Source of the DNA: Rhynchopus euleeides
Taxonomy: Eukaryota; Euglenozoa; Diplonemea; Diplonemida; Diplonemidae
Length of the DNA stretch: 64,000 nt
Assembly (NCBI GenBank): GCA_963210315.1
Contig: OY723310.1
Span: 1,178,001 to 1,242,000, forward strand
Direction of reading: 5' to 3'
The translations under genes were made by a program, and so were the position numbers. Under the pieces are notes generated by a model. That model ran no database searches. It was not told the DNA's origin and saw only the letters and a list, made by a program, of their open reading frames with translations. Shown in pieces: positions 29,201 through 38,947 of this stretch (positions are counted from its first letter, which is position 1; every line of letters begins with the position of its first letter).

Positions 29201-32200
29201 CTAGACTTTAAGAAATGCTTCGACACGGTGCCGATTGACCTGACCTTCTGTCTAGCTGCGGAGCTCGGCTTCGACGGCCGAGTCCTGCGCACCCTGCGGG
29301 CAGCGTACGGGTCAATGCAGCGGCACTTCCGGGTAAGCGGCACTATCGGGGAGGGCTTCCTGCCAACCAACGGCATCATGCAGGGCTGCCCCATTAGCGT
29401 CGTGCTGATCAACGTGCTGGTGGGTGTATGGATGCGCATGGCGGAGCACCGGCAGGGCACGAGGGCGTTGTCGTTTGTGGACGATGTGTACGCGGTGACC
29501 CCCAGCCCGGGGACCTTGCAAGCAGTGGTGGATGACTCTGCAGATTTCTCCCACGATACCGGGATGGTAATATGCGCAGAGGTCAAGTCACATGTCTTCT
29601 CGACGTCCCCCGAGCCGTTGACCCCGATAGTCTACCGGACACGGGACGGCACGGCTACCCCCCTTCGACAGCGCGATAGCTTCGACTGCCTCGGGGCCAT
29701 GCTGCATGCGCGCCCGCTCGAGGGACCCGAGGTGCCCAAATCGGAGCGCGTCGCCCGCCGAAAAGAGGGCGCAGAGCAGAACCTGCGCAGGACCTCGGCA
29801 CTGCCCCTACCGGTGCAGTGGAAGGGGCAGGCAGCAGCGATGACAGCGGGGTCCAGGCTCTACTACGACGCCCTGGTCACCCGCTGGGAGGACGCCGACA
29901 TCAGGCGATGGAGGGGGCTCTTCGTCGCCGCGCTGTGGTCCGGACCCCCCCGCAGGGCGCGGGAGGCTGTGCTGGATGTCCTCCACCATGCACATCGGGT
30001 GGACCCCGCCGTCGCCCCCCGCTACCGGCAGATCACCACCTGGGCCATGCAGGTCAAGAAGTGGGGCCGCTGCAGGGTTCTGTCTGAGACGGCTTGGGAT
30101 AGCAGAGTGAGGCTTACAGGGACAGGCCCCTTCGCGCTTTTCCGAGCGGCCCTTCGGTGGATAGGATGGAGCTGGAGCACGGCGACCACCCTATCTTACA
30201 CTGATGAAGCGGGACGGAGCATAGTCTTCGACCCCACCGCAGCAACAACGAGCGGATGGGGGATCTTCGCTCATGACCTCCGCCAGGCCCTACGTACACA
30301 GGTGGCCAAGGCGCTGGCTGGTCGTCGTGACGACTTTGCGGGCGCTCAGCACGGCATCGACGGGCAAGCCACACGCTGCGTCCTGGAGGGAGAGGGCGCC
30401 GCGGTCACGGGATACCAACGGGGCCTCCTTCGTTCCGTCATTGCAGGGGCGGTGCCTGTCCGAGGGCGCACGGGGCAGGGCGGGATCTGCCGATACTGCA
30501 ACGCAGGCACCCCCGAGACGGTGATGCACCTATGGTGGGAGTGCTCCGCGTGGGACCCAATCCGACAAAACCACCCCATTACGGCTGTGGACCGGTCAAC
30601 CTGGCCACCTTGCTTGGCGTTATGCGGGGTGGCGCCCGCCTTTAGACACGGCATCCCGGAGGACAGGCAGCCCCTGCCACTATCCTTCGCACGCAGGGTG
30701 GATATAGTGGCGCAGCTGCACCGCTACTTCATTGCAATCCTCTCGGCGCGGCAGGAGAAAGATGGACTGCTCGACCGCTCCGCGCGCCACCACCGCACCC
30801 TTCACTATCCATGGGGGTGGTGCACACCCAACCCCGAACAGGCCTGCATCCCTGTGCGGGCGCCGTCCACTGTCAAACAGACGTGGGGCAAGCGCCCCCC
30901 GGAGCTGTGGGTGGCCCTCTGCGACTGGCTGCGGGGCCTGAAATGGGGGCCGCAGGGAGGGGAGCACACCGTGACCCTCATGGAGTTGGCTGTCGACTTC
31001 GAGCTGTCGACCGGCCTCACCCTCCCAGAAGTCGAAACGCGCCGCATCCGCCCCCACACACCTGACCCCCCTGAGAGGGGGCCGCGGGAGGCCCGCCCAC
31101 GCATCCCCGAGGGCGCATCCCCGGGGCTCACCCTCTACTTCGACGGCGGAGCAAGGGACAACGGCACCCCCTTCGCCCTGGCGGGTGCAGGTGCGGTGCT
31201 CTACCGAGACGGCCTCAAGGTGTCGGAAGAGATCCTCCCTCTGCTGAACGTACGCAGCAACAACATCGCTGAGTACGAAGGGGTTCGGGCGGGCCTACGG
31301 CTGCTCAGAAGGGGCGACCCGCCCCCTGAGGGGAACGTTACGGTGCGGGGTGACTCGCAGGTGGTGCTGCGACACCTAAAAGGGGAAGCGGTTTGCCGCG
31401 ATAAATCCCTCCGCCCCCTCTTCCTCAGCACGGCACGGCTGGCTGCCGACCTCGGGCCCCGGATCACCCTTACGTATGAGCACGTGAAAAGGGAACTCAA
31501 CGTCGATGCGGACGCCCTGAGCAACGCCGCCATGGACGAGGCTGAGAGGCAGGGGGAGACCTCGCAGGAGCAGCTGCGGCAGGACTTCGCAGCCTTCCAG
31601 AAGAGCATCCTGGGCAAGGCTCACTCGTTGAGGCAGCTCTGCGAGGTGGTGCGCAAGACTTCCAAGCAACCATGGCACTGTGGCCACACTGCGAGCTCCA
31701 CTGTCCTCACCGCGATCGGGGGAACCGTGGCAGGGGGCCTGTCCAGGAGAGCCCAGCTCAGCCCAGCCACCGAGTCGGTGATGCGCAGCCTCCAAGCGCA
31801 CACGGCAGGCCCGGGCTTGAACCAGCGGGACACAGCCTTCCACTCCCGCGGCATGGCGTGGGCCGCAACCTTCGCACCGCAGCCCCACTACCCAGAGGGG
31901 TGGCAGCAAGCGGCCCAGCAATGGACTGCCAGCAGCCGGCAAGCCAACGCCCGGACAGGACGGTCATGGGAACGACGGGGCGTTGCTCCCCGGACTGCCC
32001 CCCCTGGAGCCAGACGGAACGCGAAGATGCTTACCTGCGCTCTGCACTGGAAACCCCGCTGCGTGGACTGCCGGCGCCGGCGCCTCTCGGAAGAGGACTG
32101 CTGCCGGGACCACCACGGGAAGAACGACGGCTTGCAAGTCACCATGGAATTTTGCAAGACGCATCGCATGGGCCGGTGCGGGGACTGCCACAGCAGTGCG

Positions 32201-32317
32201 AAATCACTCACACACTGTTGCGGCACGCACCACGCTGGCTATGCCTCACGCCCTCCTCGGAGTGGCACTGAGTTGGCCCCACACTCTAACCCGAGTGGGG
32301 CATCCGCTGTGACGTAG
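26255..32317 (+). CDS. LINE ORF2: OTU protease, APE endonuclease, RT, RNase H, zinc module
   Basis: Continues the ORF1 frame after one TAG; the first ATG is at 26573. Residues are numbered from the GTG at 26258 (2019 aa). OTU-like cysteine protease: DGNC with C123, and PFHY with H230. APE endonuclease about 300-545: N305, E328 (LQETR), D457/N459 (LGDLNTN), H534 (PTHCP). Reverse transcriptase: D983 (ALDFKKCFD), MQGCPIS and FVDD (D1075, D1076). CCHC-like knuckle from C1411 (CRYC…HLWWEC). RNase H: D1629, E1672, D1699, D1752, all present. The C-terminus has two copies of C-x2-H-x4-C-x2-C-x9-C-C-x2-H-H. All catalytic residues are intact, so it may be active. Confidence 0.95.
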   Translation, partial: GVRRPLKGGPGLHPKASGSPGGGADQGIGGAPVAQHPLAAGEPSPQPPHRKPKPAGTGVTSAGPLDRAREHRSHAPGAGEPRGLRGGGGQEYSPSSVEQDDRWLAEMAQRLLAVREAVAKDGNCQYTGLAVQCAGWTAASLRAAVVEALGQDAERRATYAPDIDDPRAPPSYDDYIAAQAQSGVYGDGATLRVAAEVLGAQVWVLGTTDRLYLGRVGSGDKVICLTWRPFHYDVLRIPLTLARELAASTTNRWKLPTATPTPPPVAPTATAATTISPLRGPAPRPPPRRPAPRPASPGVLRVASANVTSLSTHLCDVADLKADVVALQETRVPDPSKGTLSSYFAAHGWSMHWGKGMPKVKGANGYEQTRPGGVAVMAKEGLVAQVVQPKTKLEKKLHDSTRLVHVVLATSNGKTALHILCVYGHSGMEVRVQRETLLQEALDLAAGLGQVPVLLLGDLNTNPETSAVLSQACRVGGWTDAAVSYAELKQQEVRNTCWASKEGTRLDICLLNPCAAPALRSVEVAEKGEYGIPTHCPLFVDLDLAAFRRPKQICILPAPFPKCRPTLGGAAAREVLLDVLTAEETKEGATGAQLLRRASACSENFLKRVHVGQLGRQETAYTGRAEGYHMQRSRVATKHRPASARGAGDKNTRAKDKLLGNLRTLILEGRHRLLESAPYPPTPNEEHAWGAAKKRLKGGGLPPGLEAALAGTTSQLPDLETMEMALVALEGSQRGMFDALRDERLRTWKARMQKAWTQEAGIVFSYLADRFCAPTTFMRREDGSFTACPKEADELLRSDTAWGGYFRKYATTPEPRWDTFRQRYSDFLPDPAEMECKTITAEDVGTALAKMSTSTSPGLHGWRVHELRQLPGDLLKLFAEVFNEVERSGEWPEQLMHAMICLIPKPGSSGEPLSQRPISITPVLYRVWAAIRVKPALKWLESIAPEDLHGCRPGHGAEDLIWHLAARIEEAHLTGQPLYGVALDFKKCFDTVPIDLTFCLAAELGFDGRVLRTLRAAYGSMQRHFRVSGTIGEGFLPTNGIMQGCPISVVLINVLVGVWMRMAEHRQGTRALSFVDDVYAVTPSPGTLQAVVDDSADFSHDTGMVICAEVKSHVFSTSPEPLTPIVYRTRDGTATPLRQRDSFDCLGAMLHARPLEGPEVPKSERVARRKEGAEQNLRRTSALPLPVQWKGQAAAMTAGSRLYYDALVTRWEDADIRRWRGLFVAALWSGPPRRAREAVLDVLHHAHRVDPAVAPRYRQITTWAMQVKKWGRCRVLSETAWDSRVRLTGTGPFALFRAALRWIGWSWSTATTLSYTDEAGRSIVFDPTAATTSGWGIFAHDLRQALRTQVAKALAGRRDDFAGAQHGIDGQATRCVLEGEGAAVTGYQRGLLRSVIAGAVPVRGRTGQGGICRYCNAGTPETVMHLWWECSAWDPIRQNHPITAVDRSTWPPCLALCGVAPAFRHGIPEDRQPLPLSFARRVDIVAQLHRYFIAILSARQEKDGLLDRSARHHRTLHYPWGWCTPNPEQACIPVRAPSTVKQTWGKRPPELWVALCDWLRGLKWGPQGGEHTVTLMELAVDFELSTGLTLPEVETRRIRPHTPDPPERGPREARPRIPEGASPGLTLYFDGGARDNGTPFALAGAGAVLYRDGLKVSEEILPLLNVRSNNIAEYEGVRAGLRLLRRGDPPPEGNVTVRGDSQVVLRHLKGEAVCRDKSLRPLFLSTARLAADLGPRITLTYEHVKRELNVDADALSNAAMDEAERQGETSQEQLRQDFAAFQKSILGKAHSLRQLCEVVRKTSKQPWHCGHTASSTVLTAIGGTVAGGLSRRAQLSPATESVMRSLQAHTAGPGLNQRDTAFHSRGMAWAATFAPQPHYPEGWQQAAQQWTASSRQANARTGRSWERRGVAPRTAPPGARRNAKMLTCALHWKPRCVDCRRRRLSEEDCCRDHHGKNDGLQVTMEFCKTHRMGRCGDCHSSAKSLTHCCGTHHAGYASRPPRSGTELAPHSNPSGASAVT

Positions 32318-32396
32318 GGGTGGGCGGGGAGTGGGCACAGATCCGCGCAGGGTTACCCACTTAAAACCACTATCACTACACATGCACACACACACG
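32318..32396 (+). other. LINE 3' UTR and (CA)-type tail
   Basis: GGGTTACCCACTTAAAACCA and a tail CACATGCACACACACAC. The same UTR occurs in reverse at 42888-42950, and variant forms at about 43283, 46050 and 46460. All adjoin TG/CA repeats. Confidence 0.75.
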
Positions 32397-32985
32397 TGAG
32401 GGCGCACCAAATTTCACACCCACTTCCCTAGCCTGGCTGGTGTGGAGGTGCTGCTCCGTGTTTGCGTTGCACTGCCTCGTGCCGATGTGTTGCCATGGCT
32501 GTTGTCTTGCCGTGTTCTCGCTCCCCCAATCCTGTTGGGGTGCAGTGCCATGGTGTCTTTTCGTTGCACAACAAACACAGCGGAGAGTGCCGTATGGAGA
32601 AGGACCAATCCGGCTGGAACGGTGACACGGCCACACCCCACGATGCGAAGTCCGACGCAAGCACAGCCCCACTGCCTCTGGAAGGGCTTCGCGCAATACG
32701 TGGCAAATGCGTGCAAACACTGATTTGTCAGCTACGGCAGGCCCCACCAGCGACGGGTTGCCCTTCTGAAGCTAAGCCCTACCTGTTTGCCTTCCCGATC
32801 CATACACTCCGATTGATTCTGGGTGTGGCGGGCTGCTCCCTCCCACCTGATGCCGGAGGGGTCTTGCCAACAAGGCCATGCACACCCACATCCGCCTGGA
32901 CGGGATGTCCGTACCGACGCGTCAAACCTATACGGTCCACGGCCCTAGGCAGGCCGGCATGCGCATGTACTTTCCCCCCTCCCCA
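32397..32985. other. Intergenic, no gene recognised
   Basis: Unique sequence between the LINE tail and the start of the duplicated B-box/WD40 block. Open frames on both strands lack recognisable motifs. Confidence 0.4.
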
Positions 32986-33200
32986 GTTCCTGTTTTTTGG
33001 CATTGCGGGAAGCACCGTCATCACACAGGGCACTGCCTCTTAGCCTGCCCCTTGTCAGCAGCACACGTGTGGGGGAACGCTTCGGCAGTGCAGTGCACAG
33101 CGAGCGGGGGTCGGGCACGAAAGGCACCTCCCACACCACCACCTCACAGCGCAAAGCAGACCACACACCACCACTGACGACAGGATACACGGCAGGCACT
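32986..33200 (+). promoter_or_regulatory. Shared 5' flank of the B-box/WD40 genes (copy 1)
   Basis: CCTGTTTTTTGGCATTGCGG through the ATG is repeated upstream of copy 4 (51364-51573). It is present in shortened form at copy 3 (46758-46931) and copy 2 (37131-37204). Conservation marks it as the 5' UTR or promoter carried with the duplicated unit; no TATA box is evident. Confidence 0.5.
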
Positions 33201-35729
33201 ATGGGCTGGCAGGGTAGTGTGCAGCACGTCCCACTGGTGGCGACATGCGAGTCGTGCAGCGCGCCCGCTACACAGCAGTGCGGGGTGTGTGTCGACCTGC
33301 TGCTGTGTGCCAACCCTGCCTGCTACGATGCGGCGCACCCGCGTGCCATGGACAGGGACGCACACCGCAGCACCCTCGGGCCAGTCGGGGCAGTGCAGGG
33401 GACGCTGCCCCCCGAAGCGAACGCGCACACCGGGTGCAGAGAGGCAGGGTGCAGCAGTGCGCTGACATGCCAGCACGGGATGGCGGGAGCTACGGCTGCG
33501 CAGAAGAGAATCAGACAGCGCTTGGCATCCTTCGGGACACGGCTTGCGGAACAGCGCGGCAGCGCAGAGCAGATGCTGGTGTCGGTGCGGGACTGCATTG
33601 CCCAAGAGGACAGCGCGCAGGCACAACTGCAGCAGGAGCTGCGTGCTGCCTACCTGGTGCTGCACGAGGCACTCGCCAGGCAGGAGTGTGCCATGGAGGC
33701 GGAGCTGCAGCGGGCGTTCGTGGCACACCGGTGGGGCCTGCGGCAGGACGAGCAGGCGCTCGTGGCGTTTGTCGCGGAGGCCACCGCCCTGCTGCACCAC
33801 ATGGAGGGGATTGCCCAGCAGGCTCCCGGGTACGCACTGCAGCTTGCGGATCAGAAGCCGGAGGTGCTGGACCACCTCGCGTCGTTGCGGCAGTCGCAGG
33901 TGCGTGTGCCCCACAGCATGGCGCTTGACATACCGATAGCGTCCTTATTCAACTTTACGTGGCGAGCGGCAAAGGTGACGACCAGTGGGCCCAGCGCCAC
34001 GCATGCCCAGACACTGAACCCAAACAGTGGCTACACACGATTCCCACACACGGTTGTCTGCGGTGAGGAAAAGAGACACCCTTAGGTCTCTGCAAAAACC
34101 TGCCGCTGGTTAGCAACCTGGGGCGCCACCCCCTAAAGTGTGAGGAGACCCGGTGGCTCAAGAAGGGTTTCCGGATCCCACGCGGAGTGAGGGTAACTAG
34201 CTAGTCTTTACCCATGGGAAGACATTGTGTGTAATGCACTCCTACGTTTTTCCAACCTTTTCGGACTTTCATCCCGTCCCCCCACGTAGTGCGAGTCCTA
34301 TACGCGTCCCGAACGTACTAGGGCCACTCCCACCTGTACGTTACACTGTGTGAAACAGAGACGCAACTGCGGTGGTCTGACCTCCGTCTATGACAGAAGG
34401 GAGGCGGGCTACTCCGGCCCGGAAGCCCGCGCAGGGGGTCGCCGTGGAGGACACAGGACGAGGGGCGCCCGGCCCCCATTGGAGGTCTTGGGATCTCGGT
34501 TCTTTGGGCTCAGGGTTCCCCCTTCATAGACCAGGTCACCACCCCGGCTATTCCGGCTCCATGCACAAGGCATTTCAGCACCGAGGTAACCACCCCACCG
34601 CTGACTCTGTTCACCCCCCGCGCAGTGCAATGCGAGGGGATTAGCAGGGGCGCCACGTGCAGGCGTCAGGCGGCTTTAACCCCCTGACATACCGATAGCG
34701 TCCATTGTGCGTGCGATGCAGAGTGGCGGGGTGGTGCAGGCGGACGTGGAGGCAGACGTGCAGAACGTACCACAGACAGCTCGCGGCCAAGGCACCACAC
34801 AGTCCGACACAGGGTCTGCAACGCTTGTCAAGGTGAAGTGCACGAAGGTCGTGGAGACGTCGCAGTGTGCGGTCGCAGTGCACCCGACGGGGCAGCAGTT
34901 TGTCACAGGCAACAAGCGAGGCGTCGTTACTTTGTGGGAAACCATCACACTGACCACAGTGCAGTCCGGGAAACACAAGAGTCGGGTTCTGACATGTGAC
35001 ATGTCAGGCGACGGGGTGTTGATTGCGTCGGGTGCTGATGACTACACTGCGAGGGTCTGGGACACCAGGTTGTCCGGTTCGAAGTCTGGTTCGCTGTGGC
35101 CCTGGGCGAGGGACAGCTCACACACGGACCTGAGGTAGGTGCACAAGCTGACCGCACACACGGATAAGGTGTATTGTGTGAGGTTCAAGCCCGGGGGAGG
35201 GCCACTCGCTACTGTGAGTCTTGACAAAACCGTCAGGCTGTGGGACTTCGAAAGTGGCCAGAGCCAGAGCCAGGTGACATGCGACCTCGAGCTCTACACC
35301 TGCTGCTGGTGCCCTGACGGCAGGCTGGCATTAGGGTCAAATGGTGGTGGTGTCAAGCTGTGGGATACGCGATCCCCCTCCCTGACCACGTCTCTGCCTC
35401 AAGAAGGTGTTATCTGGGCTGTCTGCCCCAGCAGCGACGGGCACCGCATCGTATTTGGAGGCATGAGTGAGTCGGTCGTGGTGTGGGATGTGCGGCAGCA
35501 GCAGCAGCTCACCTCCATGAAGGTGGGTGGCTTTGTGCACGCACTTCAGTTTATGCCAGAAGGCGACCTCCTTTGCGGTGGGAGGGACAAACTGCGTGTG
35601 TATGACGGGATGTCGTACGACCTCCTTGCATCGGAAGATCAATGGGTTTTCTCCACAGCAGTGTGTGGCAACACTATCCTGACCGGGACGAGCAAAGGGT
35701 TTGCCCGCTGGACGTACGAACGTGTGTGA
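33201..35729 (+). pseudogene. B-box/coiled-coil/WD40 gene, copy 1 (disrupted)
   Basis: Same gene as the intact copies at 37205 and 51574. The B-box and coiled coil (33201-33944) are intact, but a 740-bp insertion with a 19-bp duplication (33945-34684) brings in a stop at 34083-34085. The WD40 half resumes at 34704. It is then broken by a CAG-to-TAG change at 35136-35138, then open again to 35729. Two independent lesions, so a pseudogene unless both are bypassed in RNA. Confidence 0.85.
33945..34684. mobile_element. 740-bp retroposon-like insertion, copy in gene 1
   Basis: Flanked by the perfect 19-bp duplication TGACATACCGATAGCGTCC (33926-33944 and 34685-34703). The uninterrupted site is seen in copies 2 and 4. 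No inverted ends, no poly-A and no ORF of note. A long, non-fixed target duplication fits target-primed insertion of a SINE-like sequence or a truncated LINE. The same insert of the same length lies at 47676-48415. Confidence 0.8.
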
Positions 35730-37204
35730 TACTGCGTGTGGCCACTCTGGGAAGGAACCTGTTCAACCGAATGAATGTCAAGAGAGAAGGGAACACGGAA
35801 AGCTGGTGGTCTTCTTGCACAGAACATCCCCGTACAGCCTGCCGGTGCGGTGTGAAGCGTACGCTCCAGCATCTGCATGGTGATGTATTTCGTGAGTTGT
35901 GACGACGTGGAACTGCTCAGAACAAGTGTCTGCCTGTGCCTTCACTCTGTGCCAACGAATGCGAGTCCTCTGGCAGCATGTGTGCACGTCACTGCCTGGC
36001 CAGACTGGTGGCTGTCGGTGCCGAAGTGCTGCCTACAGTCGCACACCTTTTAACGTATTTCTGGAGTTCGACGTCGCCACAACTGGGGAGGGAGGGTCCG
36101 TTCAGTCGTCTGGAATTGTTTTCTCTCATCCCATGGAATGGGCGGGGCCGTGTTGGGGAAGCAGGTGTCGCTCGTCCCTGGCAGCTGGCATTGCGTGTGC
36201 CTCCTGAGCCTCCTGTTCCTTGCTTCTCCGCATCTGGTGTGAAGTGTCACCCAGATATGCCCCTGTTCCTTTGGGCCTTCGCCCTGTGCAGCAACCTGCT
36301 GTTCTGCCTTTCTGAAGCGATCTTCAGAAAGGCTGAATGTCAGTTTGAACGATTTTTGGCCGTGCTCGTAGCATCCCCCGGTGAGGGCGGTCGCTGTTTC
36401 GTGTTCTCCTGGCCGCACGGAGGCATTGCCGCCCACCCCCCCCTGCAGGCATTGCACTCTCTCGGTGCTGCCACGCACACACTGCCCAGCCAGCACCCGC
36501 TTCTCTGCACTTCTCTTTCACGACGTGATGTCAGCAGTGCGACGCATCCCAACGGCAGGTTTAGCTACCGGCGCCTCGCTTCCGTAAGATACAGACACCG
36601 CTCTCTCTCCCCCTCTCTGCTGTTCATCACCCCCGTCTCCACCCCCTGCCTCCGCCCGTCAGCCCCTGGGATCCTCTTGCCTCCCCTGCGGCGACCCCCG
36701 CTCCTCTTTCTCCCGTGTGTGTGTGTGGTGTTGCTGTGTGTATGGCACACCTCGTAGCTACTGCTGCGCCACCCCAAGAGCAGGGTGCACTCAGGCAGTG
36801 CATACGTGGCGCTTTTGCGAACCGAGACTCCTGAAGGCAGTTCCTCATCCCATGTCGAAGTTCACCGTGTGTGTTATACTGTCTTCTGTCATCCTGGATG
36901 TGTCTCTTCCCGGCACACCTGTGTGTTGCCTGCCCAACCGCGATGGGGGTCTTGGTGGCCGACGCCTTCCTCCTGGTGGTGTTGCTTGTATGAGAGTGGA
37001 GAAGGTGTCTGAAGCCGCTTCGGTGCAGTGTGCCTGCCATGCCCACCTGTTACCTGCAGTGCAGCAACCTCCTGAGGGATGACCCCGATGACGCCACTTT
37101 CACGCTCTCTCCGCAACATGGCACGCATGAGCTCCCACACCACCACCTCACAGCGCAAAGCAGACCACACACCACCACTGACGACAGGATACACGGCAGG
37201 CACT
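35730..37204. other. Duplicated 3' flank, polycystin-upstream copy and cyclase scrap
   Basis: 35730 to about 36330 is the 3' flank found after every B-box/WD40 copy. 36443-36720 duplicates 39592-39858, the sequence upstream of the polycystin gene. 37076-37130 is a scrap of the adenylyl cyclase coding sequence (encoding TPMTPLSRSLRNMARMSS) matching 56418-56470. It is joined directly to the 5' flank of copy 2. No intact gene. Confidence 0.65.
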
Positions 37205-38947
37205 ATGGGCTGGCAGGGTAGTGTGCAGCACGTCCCACTGGTGGCGACATGCGAGTCGTGCAGCGCGCCCGCTACACAGCAGTGCGGGGTGTGTGTCGAC
37301 CTGCTGCTGTGTGCCAACCCTGCCTGCTACGACGCGGCGCACCAGCGTGCCATGGACAGGGACGCACACCGCAGCACCCTCGGGCCAGTCGGGGCAGTGC
37401 AGGGGACGCTGCCCCCCGAAGCGAACACGCACACCGGGTGCAGAGAGGCAGGGTGCAGCAGTGCGCTGACATGCCAGCACGGGATGGCGGGAGCTACGGC
37501 TGCGCAGAAGAGAATCAGACAGCGCTTGGCATCCTTCGGGACACGGCTTGCGGAACAGCGCGGCAGCGCAGAGCAGATGCTGGTGTCGGTGCGGGACTGC
37601 ATTGCCCAAGAGGACAGCGCGCAGGCACAACTGCAGCAGGAGCTGCGTGCTGCCTACCTGGTGCTGCACGAGGCACTCGCCAGGCAGGAGTGTGCCATGG
37701 AGGCGGAGCTGCAGCGGGCGTTCGTGGCACACCGGTGGGGCCTGCGGCAGGACGAGCAGGCGCTCGTGGCGTTTGTCGCGGAGGCCACCGCCCTGCTGCA
37801 CCACATGGAGGGGATTGCCCAGCAGGCTCCCGGGTACGCACTGCAGCTTGCGGAGCAGAAGCCGGAGGTGCTGGACCACCTCGCGTCGTTGCGGCAGCCG
37901 CAGGCGCGTGTGCCCCACAGCATGGCGCTTGACATACCGATAGCGTCCATTGTGCGTGCGATGCAGAGGGGCGGGGTGGTGCAGGCGGACGTGCAGAGCG
38001 TACCACAGGCAGCTGGCGACCAGGGCACCACACAGGCCGACACAGGGTCTGCACCGCTTGTCAAGCTGAAGTGCACGAAGGTCGTGGAGACATCGCAGTC
38101 TGTGGTCGCAGTGCACCCGACGGGGCAGGAGTTTGTCACAGGCAACAAGGAAGGCGTCGTTGCTTTGTGTAAAACCAGCACACTGACCACAGTGCAGTCC
38201 GGGAAACATGAGGGTCGGGTTCTGACATGCGACGTGTCAGGCGACGGGGTGTTGATTGCGTCGGGTGATGATGACTACACTGTGAGGGTCTGGGACACCA
38301 GGTTGTCCGGTTCGAAGTGGCCCTGGGCGAGGGACAGCTCACACACGGACCTGAGGCAGGTGCACAAGCTGACCGCACACACGGATAAGGTGTATGGTGT
38401 GAGGTTCAAGCCCGGGGGAGGGCCACTCGCTACTGTGAGTCTTGACAAAACCGCCAGGCTGTGGGACTTCGAAAGTGGCCAGAGCCAGGGCCACGTGACA
38501 GGCGACAAAACACTCTTCACCTGCTGCTGGTGCCCTGACGGCAGGCTGGCATTAGGGTCGGATGGTGGTGGTGTCAAGCTGTGGGAGTCGCGATCCCCCT
38601 CTACCACGTCTCTGCCTCACGAAGGTGCTATCTGGGCTGTCTGCCCCAGCAGCGACGGGCACCGCATCGTGTGTGGAGGCATGAGTGAGTCGGTCGTGGT
38701 GTGGGATGTGCGGCAGCAGCAGCAGCTCACCTCCATGAAGGTGGGTGGCTTTGTGCACGCACTTCAGTTTATGCCAGACGGCGACCTCCTTTGCGGTGGG
38801 AGGGACAAACTGCGTGTGTATGACGGGATGTCGTACGACCTCCTTGCATCGGAAGATCAGTATGTCTTCTCCGCAGCAGTGTGTGGCAACACTATCCTGA
38901 CCGGGACGAACAAAGGGTTTGCCCGCTGGACGTACGAACCTGTGTGA
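37205..38947 (+). CDS. B-box zinc finger/coiled-coil/WD40 protein, copy 2 (intact)
   Basis: 580 aa from MGWQGS. Residues about 14-60 carry a B-box-type zinc site (CESC, QQCGVC, LLLCANPAC, then His in RDAHRST). Residues about 100-235 form a coiled coil (KRIRQRLASFGTRLAEQ…, AQLQQELRAAY). Residues about 275-580 form a WD40 propeller (GDGVLIASGDDDYTVRVWD, DKTARLWDFESG, GGGVKLWESRS, ESVVVWDVRQQQQ). The overall plan is TRIM-like without a visible RING; B-box coiled-coil proteins usually oligomerise and the propeller binds a partner. Frame open upstream to 37079 through a cyclase-derived scrap. Copies 2 and 4 are nearly identical. Confidence 0.85.
   Translation: MGWQGSVQHVPLVATCESCSAPATQQCGVCVDLLLCANPACYDAAHQRAMDRDAHRSTLGPVGAVQGTLPPEANTHTGCREAGCSSALTCQHGMAGATAAQKRIRQRLASFGTRLAEQRGSAEQMLVSVRDCIAQEDSAQAQLQQELRAAYLVLHEALARQECAMEAELQRAFVAHRWGLRQDEQALVAFVAEATALLHHMEGIAQQAPGYALQLAEQKPEVLDHLASLRQPQARVPHSMALDIPIASIVRAMQRGGVVQADVQSVPQAAGDQGTTQADTGSAPLVKLKCTKVVETSQSVVAVHPTGQEFVTGNKEGVVALCKTSTLTTVQSGKHEGRVLTCDVSGDGVLIASGDDDYTVRVWDTRLSGSKWPWARDSSHTDLRQVHKLTAHTDKVYGVRFKPGGGPLATVSLDKTARLWDFESGQSQGHVTGDKTLFTCCWCPDGRLALGSDGGGVKLWESRSPSTTSLPHEGAIWAVCPSSDGHRIVCGGMSESVVVWDVRQQQQLTSMKVGGFVHALQFMPDGDLLCGGRDKLRVYDGMSYDLLASEDQYVFSAAVCGNTILTGTNKGFARWTYEPV

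Larger units (their letters stand above)
23392..32396 (+). mobile_element. Full-length non-LTR retrotransposon (LINE)
   Basis: Two ORFs (ORF1 23771-26254, ORF2 26255-32317), a short 3' UTR and a 3' tail CACATGCACACACACAC. The 5' boundary is uncertain; a (GT)n tract lies at about 23373-23390. Domains (APE endonuclease, RT, RNase H) place it in the APE-type LINEs that keep an RNase H, the I/R1/Tad-like group. Truncated relatives in reverse orientation at 42888-43056 and 43278-43713 share its C-terminal coding sequence and 3' UTR. Confidence 0.93.

Noticed and set aside
33941..34703. The 740-bp insertion as an intron
   Set aside because: No GT-AG (or GC-AG) choice within the 19-bp duplication restores the exact uninterrupted sequence; the closest leaves a one-base shift.
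37148..38209. Long minus-strand ORFs opposite each B-box/WD40 copy
   Set aside because: Antisense shadows repeated because the gene is repeated.
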